A stretch of DNA of 11,866 nucleotides from Jimgerdemannia flammicorona (lineage: Eukaryota; Mucoromycota; Endogonomycetes; Endogonales; Endogonaceae). Below the pieces are notes generated by a model. That model searched no databases, was not told the origin of the DNA, and was given only the letters and a program-made list of their open reading frames with translations. Both the position numbers and the translations under genes were made by a program. The stretch covers positions 1 through 11,866 of the forward strand of contig RBNI01005990.1 in NCBI GenBank assembly GCA_003990745.1, given 5' to 3'. Each line of letters opens with the position of its first letter. Position 1 is the stretch's first letter. Shown one piece after another: positions 1 through 7,323 of the stretch.

Positions 1-161
1 TAAGGGAACTCCGTGGGAGCAGGGACACTTTTATTACTATGTTTTACACAAATGTCTCACACATATGTCTTAGACAGATGAATTCGCAGTTACATGTAAA
101 ACCACTATTTCTAAGACAAATAAAGCACGCCATTGCTTTCTAGACGGCAGAAACCAACTCT
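1..161. repeat. Left inverted terminal repeat of the 1-7262 unit
   Basis: This segment matches the reverse complement of 7139-7262. The outer ~35 nt share the pattern TAAGGG(A)ACTCC, then GGGAG, GGGAC and TTTATT. The inner block 116-161 aligns with 7139-7184 at 43 of 46 positions. The stretch between them is about 36 nt longer on this side. The outer part can fold a small hairpin, CTCC-GTG-GGAG, at 9-19. Because the window starts at base 1, the true outer edge cannot be seen and the repeat may extend further left. The TA at 1-2 and the TA at 7261-7262 would fit a TA target duplication, but two bases are not evidence. I infer a terminal inverted repeat; it could also be one of two inverted copies of an unrelated short repeat. 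Confidence 0.7.
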
Positions 162-184
162 TCACGGTCCTCCCCAAGCTCGCA

Positions 185-217
185 AAGTCTGGGACAGACT
201 TCGGCGCCTACGGCGCC
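185..217. other. Pair of adjacent short hairpins just inside the left inverted repeat
   Basis: AAGTCTG-GGA-CAGACTT (185-201) is a perfect 7-bp-arm hairpin. It is followed directly by two copies of the palindrome GGCGCC (203-208 and 212-217) separated by three bases, which can also pair with each other. The right end of the unit has no counterpart. Function is unknown; such subterminal hairpins occur in several transposon classes, but these could be incidental. Confidence 0.4.
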
Positions 218-234
218 TCGTCCATCCGGGAACT

Positions 235-1566
235 CGCCAACGTACCCCGACTATATGAAATTCTCACATGTATTTCTCGCAATAATGTTGGAATAGCGGT
301 TTACTTCGTCGTACTTTCTATAAGATTAATTAGCGACCTTCCTGGTAAACCGGTAACCCGGCAACATGACATTATAATGGCTTTTTGGCTTGACACAATG
401 ATCGTGCTCCCGAGAAACCGTCTTCTGGATCTTACAACGAAAACGTTAATATTCGCCATGTTGAGAATACCTATGTCAATGCGTTTAAGGTAATGGTACT
501 AATACCGTATGGTCAAAGCGTGCCGCCATTTCCGCAGCGATTTCAGGAAGGAGGTGGTGCAGATGGAACTTTCTTTCGTAACCGAGCCCGGGTTTGTGTT
601 GAAAAGGACTATTTCATTTGCCATGCTCTGGCGTGATTTTGCCAAATTCGCGAGGACATCAAACGAAAAGCCACGAAGAGTTCGGAGCCCTTGAAGATTG
701 CTAACCCGCGAGAGGATTACGTGGTGGGTCACGGTCCATCATAGCCGGATAGAGGGTAGCGCCTTGTGCTTTATAGTGAGAAAGTGTCCATGCGTTGTCG
801 GGAGGCAAGCAAACCAGGAGACATCCCGCCATTGCAGTAATTCGGAGAATAGTGGATGTTTATAAAGAAATATCATTCAAACTACTCTTAACAAATTAAA
901 TATTAAAAAAAAAAACCCCCAATTTTAAAATTACAGATAATTACGATTTTCTAAATGACACTAGTTTGTGCAGCATTATAAAAATTCTGACTATGCCGGC
1001 CATAACGACGTACTGGACAGAAACACCAAATACCAATTTAAAAAATACTTGCAACGAAATCCAAAGGTCAAAATCTTCCCTCCCAAATATTATAATTACC
1101 GCCATTAAACACCGAGGTGCAGGAACAAAATTCCTCAAAAAGGACTCTATTAGACCCACCGTCATTGCACATACAATGTCCTTATATAAAAGCCTAAACA
1201 GGACGGTTAAAACCGGAAGGATAGCCACGGTTAATAACGGAAGGAGGACGACGGTTAACACTTTCCACAGGAACGGAACAATAAATACAATCGCGGCACC
1301 ATAGGCATCGCTTGCGTGGAGGATATAATCTCGCGGGAGTAGAAAGAGCGCCCGTTCCATGTACATTTTCGGAAAACTGTTTATAATAGCCCAGGACAAT
1401 GCTCCAAACGGAAGTGCTGTCCGATTAAAAACCAGGCCCCATATACTGAAGGGGACGAACACCGCGATGCAATAAATGGCGATGGCTATGCTCGTGGGAA
1501 TGTACAGCGCGCCCATAATTATGCGGGTATAGAATCTATGTCGGCGAGGCATACCGCCACTGGTTC
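235..1566. repeat. Diverged duplication, copy A (membrane exon plus 3' flank)
   Basis: The segment holds exon 3 of the kinase-membrane gene (941-1566) and the DNA downstream of it. It aligns with 4907-5895 in the same orientation. Anchor matches are CGACTATATGAAAT near 249 versus CGGACCATATGAAAT near 4911, GCGGTTTACTTCGTCGTACT near 297 versus CGGTTTACCTCGCTGTACT near 4954, CCATTGCAGTAATT near 829 versus 5156, and TAAATGACACTAGTTTGT near 952 versus 5269. Copy A contains about 310 bp (roughly 505-820) that copy B lacks; copy D (3783-3925) matches parts of that extra stretch, so a deletion in B is more likely than an insertion in A. Noncoding flank and exon are both conserved, so the duplicated piece is a DNA segment and not only a coding domain. 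Confidence 0.75.
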
Positions 1567-3125
1567 CTGAAAAAAGTGGGATAGCGTTGAATGTTTTTTT
1601 TTTTTTTTTTTTAGAAAAAAAAAAATTTTTTTTTTTTTTTTTTTTTTAACGTACCTTGCTGAGAATTGCTCCCTGTTGTTGGCATGATGACGCTGCTATG
1701 TGGAGCATGAGCTTCTGTGGCACCATTTGACAGGGTGTGATTTTGTCTCCGATGCGATACGATATAATTTGATTCACAGTCTGCGAAAGTGAGGTTCTTA
1801 TTGCTGTTATGATCGTCGTCAGATACAGTATAATTTGATTCACCGTCTACGAAGTCGAAGTTGCTACCGTTATCGCCATCGGAAACAGCATTATTCGAAT
1901 TACCGTCTGCGAAGTTGAAGTTGTTGCTGCTATTATTTTCATCTTCATCTGGAATTTCTTGCCTCATCTTGATAAACTCCGTCGTTTCAGTCGGTATCGT
2001 ACTCCATCCCCAAGGTGAAACAATAGAATAATACCATGCCAAATTTGATAGCCTAAACCTCAACTCAAGGGCCGTTGGTCGATCCTGTGGATCCAGCGCC
2101 CAGCATTCCTTTAAAATTCGTTGCAACCCTGAAGGACACCCTGGTATTGGCTCCTCTCGCAACCCATCCTCTCCAAAGGTCTCTGCAGTACCGCGCGGCT
2201 GCACTCCTACAATCAGCTGCCAAGCCAACGTTCCAAAGCAATACACGTCCGATGCCAGTGTGAGCGGCTCTTCGCGGAACGCCTCGGGCGGTAGGTATTT
2301 GACAGCTCCATAGTTGGTCCTGGCGCTATTGACCGTGACGCTCAGGCCAACGTCAATGAGATAGGGATGGTCGTTGTGAAAGACGACGTTTCCGGGGTGT
2401 AGATCGCCGTGGATTATGGATGTCAAGTGCAGTTCCTCGAGGCGTCGCGCGACGGTTTCGAGGGTCAAACAGACGCCAGCCCAGTTTTTTGGATGGTGAA
2501 GGGAGCGATATTTGGACAGGTTTCCGCCATTAGCGCATTCCATGACGATGACGTATTTGCCCTTAAACTGGGAGACGCCCATAATGCCCATGACGGAAGT
2601 GGCGTGGCCAGGCCCTTGCATTCTCGCCATATGTAGCAGCTATCGGTATTACGGTATATTAGAATTCACATTTTTTAAATTGGTAAAAAAATACGGAAAA
2701 CTTGGAATTAATATATTAATATAGAGAGGTGTACCCACTTCATTTGCATTATTTTTATCATGCTCTTTCAATGCTACTTTTATCTCGCTCCTACCATCGA
2801 AGAGTAGCTTTTGGTACGATCTAGTTGCAAAGGCGAACCCTCTGATATCTGCGCTACATAAAGTCGCAGCATAAACCTCCGCAAATCCTCCTCTACCGAT
2901 AGAACAGGGATTAGATAGTCGCTCTGGCGGGATGTAGGGTACGATGTTTCGCAACTCTGGCACCCCGAGAGAGTCGAGATGTCTGTCCGGATCCTGCCCC
3001 GATGGTGGAGGAAAGTTGATATCATTGGCCTTCCGTACTCGCTCTAGGAATTCCGGGGCGTAATGTTGAGATTCTTGGGCGAATAAGTGTCGGGCGGCAG
3101 AGACTTGATCCATTGGTTGATCCAT
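941..3125 (-). CDS. Protein kinase fused to a C-terminal multi-pass membrane domain (three exons)
   Basis: I predict exons 3125-2739, 2639-1655 and 1566-941 on the minus strand, which join in frame into 665 residues. The kinase domain covers about residues 72-330: glycine loop IGRGGFAEV (76-84), VALK lysine K120, likely helix-C glutamate E129, catalytic loop HGDLHPGN with D208 and N213, metal-binding D225 in a DVG variant, PPE (E248), DVYCFG (D260) and DRP (R316). By family knowledge this is a Ser/Thr or TKL-like kinase; HGD makes it a non-RD type. Residues about 331-457 are an acidic, Asn/Ser/Asp-rich linker with three repeats. Exon 3 adds hydrophobic segments near 474-504, 545-583 and 631-657, so it is probably a multi-span membrane anchor. 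The start is the first ATG after an in-frame TGA near 3210, and no AG acceptor lies within 3126-3200. Alternative: exon 3 is a separate gene starting at its internal Met (1552). The kinase part is near certain, the fusion moderately so. Confidence 0.7.
1567..1654 (-). other. Intron 2 of the kinase-membrane gene, filled with A/T homopolymers
   Basis: The 88-nt candidate intron has a canonical donor GTACGT (1654-1649) and an acceptor preceded by a pyrimidine run, CACTTTTTTCAG, ending at 1567. Phase is 1, and exon 3 continues in the frame of the membrane ORF. On the plus strand the interior is 19 T (1594-1612), AG, 11 A (1615-1625), then 22 T (1626-1647), which could fold on itself. Without splicing the kinase would end in a run of Lys and Phe encoded by these homopolymers, which is implausible. 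Homopolymer lengths may be sequencing artefacts. Confidence 0.65.
1737..1925 (-). repeat. Intragenic tandem repeat encoding the acidic linker
   Basis: Three units of about 20-22 residues follow one another (protein residues about 368-430). They share the pattern F-(A/V)-D-(G/C)-(N/E)-S-N-x-x-V-S, seen as FADGNSNNAVSDGD, FVDGESNYTVSDDD and FADCESNYIVSHRR. The third unit has lost the acidic tail. The linker separates the kinase domain from the membrane exon, is low in hydrophobic residues and is probably disordered. Repeat number may vary between strains. Confidence 0.75.
2640..2738 (-). other. Intron 1 of the kinase-membrane gene
   Basis: The 99-nt intron begins GTGGGT right after the codon for E129 and ends CGATAG. 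A CTAAT branch-point-like motif lies about 20 nt before the acceptor. Phase is 0. Removing it joins the ANE of exon 1 to LLHMARMQG of exon 2, which gives a normal helix C between the lysine strand and the next beta strand. Reading through would instead give a stop and break the domain. A nearby GTACAC donor would put exon 2 out of frame. Confidence 0.8.
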
Positions 3126-3400
3126 TGTACCGGTAAAGGATTGAAGGTAATTAGCGAGAAGAGGAAGAGTGGATGATATTTGAATGGTCCCAATAATTAC
3201 GGAGAGTCACGAGCCGATCACGCTCCAGATCTCGGTAAGACGAGTTATGATCCAGTTTGCCGCTCGCCCATGCAGCCGATCCAATTAGAGAATCGATCCG
3301 CAATCTGTGTGACATGATCCATGCTATTTTGTTGCATCTCCACCATTGACGAATCGCCGTTTGGGTAAATTTCCCATCCACCGAAGCTGGAAACTCGTTT
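3126..3400 (-). promoter_or_regulatory. 5' leader and promoter region of the kinase-membrane gene
   Basis: Read on the minus strand, the DNA just upstream of the start codon is rich in pyrimidines (CTCTTCCTCTTCTCGCTAAT, ending about 20 nt before the ATG), a common feature of fungal core promoters and leaders. An A/T-rich TTAAAATATAGC-like stretch lies near 3404-3415. A 76-codon open stretch at 3151-3381 (minus) could be an upstream ORF or chance; I recognise no domain in it. No transcription start can be assigned from sequence alone. Confidence 0.35.
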
Positions 3401-3782
3401 TTAAGCTATATTTTAATATCATATGTACCTTTTAATGAAGACATGTGTTACAAGAAACGTACATGACATATAGAGTATGATCATATACCCGATATGGGCC
3501 ACGTTGCATGAGCCAGGAAATCTACAAATTTTGATACCTAATTTTATATTTAAGGATACCCATAACTTTGTGCAACCCTGCTATGCCATCGCTCGGTATA
3601 TTGCGCAGGCCGCAACTGCAAAAATTACAATTGACCTTAAACCGCAAACCAGAACGGAGTGATAATCAGAATTGCGTACAGTATTTTGGATGTGCTGGGT
3701 ATACCAGGATGGTTCATTTGGCAACGGAAGAATTGGCAAAACGCAATATTTAACTACAGTTGAGATTCACATGGTTCTTCTT
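3401..3782. other. Stretch without an assignable gene
   Basis: The DNA is A/T-rich. Short open frames of about 60 codons occur on the plus strand (3477-3662 and 3568-3753), with no recognisable domain, no convincing splice structure and no similarity to other parts of the window. I see nothing else that I can support here. Confidence 0.5.
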
Positions 3783-3925
3783 ATATAGCGGTTCCATTTC
3801 GTCGTTCTAGTCGTGACTTTCGTAGATTGATAACCCGCGGGAAGATTACCAGGTTCCGGGAAGCGATATTGTGGTGGACAATGTCAATAAAGACCGCCTC
3901 ATTCGTTGTCAGGGAAATGCAAAAT
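3783..3925. repeat. Fragment D of the dispersed repeat family
   Basis: Three short blocks match copy A in the same order with parts missing. ATAGCGGTTCCATTTCGTCG resembles the block near 293, GATTGATAACCCGCGGGAAG resembles the block near 696, and CATTCGTTGTCAGGGAAATG resembles the block near 790. The last two lie in the ~310 bp that copy B lacks, which shows that this stretch belongs to the ancestral unit. No coding remnant is visible. Confidence 0.5.
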
Positions 3926-3955
3926 TAGATATAAGTTTAAAAGTTCTCAAGTCGT

Positions 3956-3992
3956 CGCCACCCAGATTATCAGAGATATTCTCTGGGTGGCG
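3956..3992. other. GC-rich perfect 11-bp hairpin
   Basis: CGCCACCCAGA (3956-3966) is exactly the reverse complement of TCTGGGTGGCG (3982-3992), with a 15-nt A/T-rich loop. It stands out in A/T-rich surroundings and lies just beyond repeat fragment D. It could be an imperfect remnant of a short inverted-repeat element, a folded RNA, or a cruciform-forming site. No gene end can be linked to it. Confidence 0.6.
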
Positions 3993-4845
3993 TCAGCTAG
4001 TTTTTAAAATCGGTCCAAACAAACAAATTTTGTTCACCATGATATAGCGGAATCCAAGGTGCGACGGGAGTGTGCGTCTTACGCCATATATATTGACGTT
4101 GAGTTATATGTGTCATGAGGTCTTTGTGAAATTGTAGAAATTAGCAAGTTCCAGGCCCGTGCACAACCTGCCGGCACAGTAACCATGTAAGGACGATAAC
4201 AGATAAATGCAGAATTTCTAAAAATGGTTCTGCGTGCAGATCCTTAACGATTTGTGCTAAGGTCTGACAATGCCAAAAACATGTCGATAGTGCGCTATGC
4301 ACGAAGTGGCAAAGCTGTTTGAGTATAATTCACAGTCATATTTGATTTGCCTTCGGCTCTGTATGAATAGACATGCCTTTCACACATTGTTTTATGGTAA
4401 ACATTAATGTGCGTGCCGCATTTGACATGCCGTTTTGGTTCAGGCTTCTTATTTCGATCCCTTTTCCAGTATTACGTTTTGATTGTCCTTTTTCTCCAAA
4501 TGGTATATCTCAAGTTTGTACCGGCTTCAATTCAGGTCAGGAGTGTCACCTCTGTCCCTCACGATGCCCTTGATTACGTACAAGGGCTGGAAGCTGTGGC
4601 GTACTCCCTTGGGCAAGTGGAGTCGTCTCGGTTTCCTATCTGTATTTGGTTGGCTAGTAGGAGAGGCAGAAAAACGTCGGGGCGGCAAGGGTATTATAAG
4701 ATACATGGAAGCCGACGCAACCTCACCTTGGGTAACACTAAGAGAGTTGCCACAGTAAATAGTTATGTCTTTGAGCAAAAACGCATATAAAAGACTGAAT
4801 AATAAAATCGTCGGACATTTCGTACAACCTGTCTAACTTCGCTAC
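3993..4845. other. Stretch without a recognised gene; one Trp-rich open frame
   Basis: No known domain is visible. On the plus strand an open frame from an ATG at 4564 to a stop near 4758 would encode 64 residues that are Trp- and Arg/Lys-rich in the first half (YKGWKLWRTPLGKW). The same interval is also open on the minus strand (4527-4778), so openness alone is weak evidence. Composition is more GC-rich and codon-like between about 4540 and 4750 than on either side, which may mark a gene remnant. I cannot assign a product. Confidence 0.3.
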
Positions 4846-5895
4846 TACATGATTAAGGAAAGCTTCCCATGGGACCGAAAACAACGCCTTGCGATGAACC
4901 GGTCAAACATTCGGACCATATGAAATGCCCACACTTTTATTTCTTGATATAACGGTTTACCTCGCTGTACTTTCCATAAAATTATTTATCCATATTCTTG
5001 TTAAACCAATAACCCGGTATAACTAGTAACCGGTAAAACCGGTAACCAGGTGAACAATACATACTAATCAGTGGGTCATATCACAAACATGTTTATATTT
5101 ACCATATTTGGAATACAAATGTCGATACGTTTAAGATAGTGGTGCCAGGCATCCTACCATTGCAGTAATTATTAGAATCACCAGGTAATAGTTGATGTTT
5201 ATAAAGGAATATTATTCAACCTACTCTTAACATGAAAAACAACATATTAGATATAATATGTATTATTAAATGACACTAGTTTGTTCAGCATTAGAAGAAT
5301 GACAAATACTACTATGGGAAGTATTTTAAAAATTGACAACTACGACATTGTGCAGCGTTTTAAAAATGACGACTACGATTAATTACTGGAAACGTCATTT
5401 ATAATACTTCGAACGAAATCCAAAATTCAATATATATAGTCCCAAATAATGTAATGACCGTTATGAAAGACGAAGATGCCGAACACAATTAGATTCACCG
5501 CCACCGCACGTCGAACATACATATAAAATACCTTAAACAGGACGGTTAACACCGGAAGGATGACAACCATTAACGCTTTCCTCCTGAATGAAACAATTAG
5601 AACAATCGCGGCACCGTAGGCAACGCTGTCGTGGAAGATACGATCTCGCAGGAGTAGAAGGAGCGCCAGGTTCTTGTACCATTCCGAAGAATTAAATAAA
5701 AATTCCATGGGCAATACTCCATACGGGAATACGGTCAGATTGAAAAGCAGGCCCGAGATATGGGATCTGGCTGATCTAAATATCTGGATACCAATTGATG
5801 GCTATGTTACCTCGGTACTGAGTTCTGTGGCCAGGAACAGCTCTAGTGCATATCTGGAACACTATAGCATATCGGCCATACATCTGTTCTGGTTC
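4846..5895. repeat. Diverged duplication, copy B
   Basis: It matches copy A in order and orientation from about 4907 (CATATGAAATGCCCAC) through 5895. Its left portion (4846-4925) also matches fragment C near the right end of the unit: CTACATGATTAAGGAAAGCT versus CTACATAATTAAGGCAAGCT. Copy B lacks about 310 bp of the flank present in A. Between about 5012 and 5050 it has local repetition of the ACCGGT palindrome and CCGGTAA motif not expanded in A. A short local duplication of the CAGC(A/G)TT segment occurs near 5287 and 5354. Confidence 0.7.
5260..5895 (-). pseudogene. Decayed copy of the multi-pass membrane exon (copy B of exon 3)
   Basis: This minus-strand segment matches exon 3 of the kinase-membrane gene over nearly its full length (about 636 versus 626 nt). 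Matching peptide blocks include GLLFNLTVFPYG versus GLVFNRTALPFG, AYGAAIVLIVSF versus AYGAAIVFIVPF and LPVLTVLFK versus LPVLTVLFR. The open part (about 5427-5760) keeps a membrane-like character. An in-frame TAG precedes it, and frameshifts near the C-terminus bring a stop at 5427 before the last membrane segment. The homology starts at the equivalent of the exon 3 acceptor; no kinase exon can be found beyond it, only the minisatellite. It is probably non-functional. Confidence 0.7.
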
Positions 5896-5968
5896 CGGTT
5901 CTATTCAAGAGTTCTACTGAATAATTCGAAATAAAATTTAACTAAGGCTAATTTACAATAATGATGTG

Positions 5969-6580
5969 TGCAGAACGACGTAAAAGACAGCTAAGCCCAG
6001 AAGGATAAATAAGCAGAGTACGACGTAGAGCAGAACGACGATGAGTGACGATTAAACCCAGAGCAACGATGAACGACGACTAAACCCAGAAGTGCAGAAC
6101 GATGACATCTAAGCGCAGAACGGCAATGGACGACGACCGAATGACTAAGCCCAGAACAACAACGACTAAGCACAGAACGATGGCGTCGACTAAGCACCGA
6201 CCAGAACGACGACAATTAAGCGCAGAGAGATGATGACGACGACTAAGCACGGAGCCATGACGACGACTAAGCGTAGAACGATGACGACGACTAAGTGCAG
6301 AACGATGACGACGACTATGTGCAGAACGATGACGCAGAACAGCAATGAGCGACAGCCAAGAGCAGGATGACAATGAACGACGATTAAACCGGAGCCGCGA
6401 TAAATGACGACTAAGCCAAGAGCAGCGCTAAATGATGACGACAAAGCGCACAGAAAAGCAATGACCGACGAATTAGCACCGATCGGCGATGGAAGATTAA
6501 GTACAGAAAGACGGTGAACGACGACTATTGAGCGCAGAATGACGACGGCTAAGCCCAGAACGACCAAGCCCAGAACGCGA
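5969..6580. repeat. Degenerate CpG-rich minisatellite, core unit about 24-26 bp
   Basis: About 22 imperfect copies of a unit close to GACGACTAAGCGCAGAACGA are arranged head to tail. Spacing is most regular between about 6190 and 6320 (24-26 nt) and looser elsewhere (up to about 36 nt). Units vary at CTAAGC/TTAAAC and GCAGAAC/CCAGAAC. The array is rich in CGAC and GATGACGACG. Since the core unit is a multiple of three, long minus-strand frames of Ser/Arg/His or Val/Leu/Ile repeats arise; I consider these by-products. The array lies immediately upstream, in gene orientation, of pseudogene copy B. Confidence 0.85.
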
Positions 6581-7032
6581 GGGAGGCAGTCTTGGTTCCG
6601 GGTGGGGAAGGAAAGAGCGGTGTGGCGCATACCAAGATGCCATGGAACGGCGACTTTCACCATCGTGAGACCGAAACGGTTCTACGCAGACTATGACCGC
6701 TTGTACGCATCTCGGAAGGGCCAAGGGAGCTGGTTCTAAAACGCTTCACTTAGTGAATTCCTTGGCAAGCGCATCGTCCTAGATCCGAAAAATTCAGGCT
6801 GCACGCCACACGTAACTGCCTCTTAATATCGATCAATTTCCGTGTGTGCTCCTCACATCCATGAATCTCGGAATGTTGCGTGGCCACGCATGCCACGTGA
6901 CGTTACTGGAAAATGCCGTGCATCTGGATGCTAATACCACACACATCTTTTGAAGGGATATCTGCTAGTATTTGAGCCGTCACCAGGTACCAGATAAACA
7001 CAGATGCAATGAGAGCTGATACGCCCAGAATA
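6581..7032. other. Unassigned stretch with a possible coding remnant
   Basis: A plus-strand frame open from 6539 to 6739 leaves the minisatellite and reads into non-repetitive sequence ending YADYDRLYASRKGQGSWF. It looks protein-like but matches no domain I recognise. The rest contains a palindrome cluster (6877-6899) and no other gene signal. It may be the edge of an old gene truncated by repeat expansion. Confidence 0.3.
6877..6899. other. Cluster of overlapping palindromes
   Basis: TGCGTGGCCACGCA (6877-6890) is a perfect 14-bp palindrome. It is overlapped by GCATGC (6888-6893) and followed by CACGTG (6894-6899), which continues into ACGT. CACGTG is the E-box/G-box core bound by bHLH and some bZIP factors in fungi. 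Binding here is only an inference, and no gene start can be tied to it. Confidence 0.45.
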
Positions 7033-7115
7033 GGTCTACATAATTAAGGCAAGCTTTCCAAAACACCGAAAGTAATGCATTGTCACGGCAAATACATTCC
7101 GACTATATGACTAAG
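7033..7115. repeat. Fragment C of the dispersed repeat family
   Basis: It matches the left part of copy B (4846-4925) in the same orientation. Shared blocks are CTACAT(A/G)ATTAAGG, AAGCTTTCC/AAGCTTCCC, ACCGAAA and CATTC(C/G)GAC(T/C)ATATGA. It stops about 24 nt before the right inverted repeat. The same ATATGA-containing block lies about 90 nt inside the left inverted repeat, so both ends of the unit pair a terminal repeat with this block, but the block itself is direct and not inverted. Confidence 0.6.
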
Positions 7116-7138
7116 CATCGTTTGTTCCTGACCATTTC

Positions 7139-7262
7139 AGAGTTGGTTTCTGCCGTCTCGAAGGCAATGGCATGCTTTATTTGTATTTCCTTATATGAAT
7201 ATCACATGTTGTGTTAGAGGAATTTTTCAATAAAGGTCCCCCGACTCCCGTGGAGTCCCTTA
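7139..7262. repeat. Right inverted terminal repeat of the 1-7262 unit
   Basis: This is the reverse-complement partner of 1-161 (inner block 43 of 46 identical). The outer end holds a perfect hairpin GACTCC-CGT-GGAGTC (7243-7257). Its right border at 7262 is set only by the window's left edge, so the repeat could extend further. Being CpG-containing, it resembles the left unit and not the CpG-poor transposon that begins next to it. An alternative is that it is the left terminal repeat of the adjacent DIRS-like element, since such elements can have inverted ends. Confidence 0.65.
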
Positions 7263-7323
7263 GCTGTTTTGAAAGCTTGGCAGTTTGCCCTCTTCTCTTT
7301 GACCCATCTCCCTATCTTGAACA

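Noticed and set aside
545..694. AGGAGGTGGTGCAG before ATG at 563, resembling a bacterial ribosome binding site with a short ORF
   Set aside because: The window has introns and eukaryotic retroelements. The stretch is noncoding repeat flank, lies in the ~310 bp missing from copy B, and the peptide shows no domain.
3151..3381. Minus-strand 76-codon frame as an extra upstream exon of the kinase gene
   Set aside because: It ends in a stop before the kinase start, there is no AG acceptor within 3121-3200, and it has no recognisable domain. An upstream ORF is possible but unsupported.
5674..5934. Plus-strand 86-codon frame at copy B
   Set aside because: It is antisense to the membrane exon pseudogene, and the homology with exon 3 is on the minus strand.
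5969..6580. CRISPR-like array
   Set aside because: There is no alternation of a constant repeat with unique spacers; units are contiguous, degenerate and variable in length.
5991..6663. Overlapping minus-strand open frames of 74-157 codons with Ser/Arg/His or Val/Ile/Leu repeats
   Set aside because: They arise because the minisatellite core unit is a multiple of three without minus-strand stops; several frames are open at once and none has a non-repeat domain.
1..7262. Assignment to Tc1/mariner (TA duplication) or PIF/Harbinger (TTA/TAA)
   Set aside because: No transposase is seen, the left flank is outside the window, TAA and TTA are inverted and not direct, and a two-base match proves nothing.
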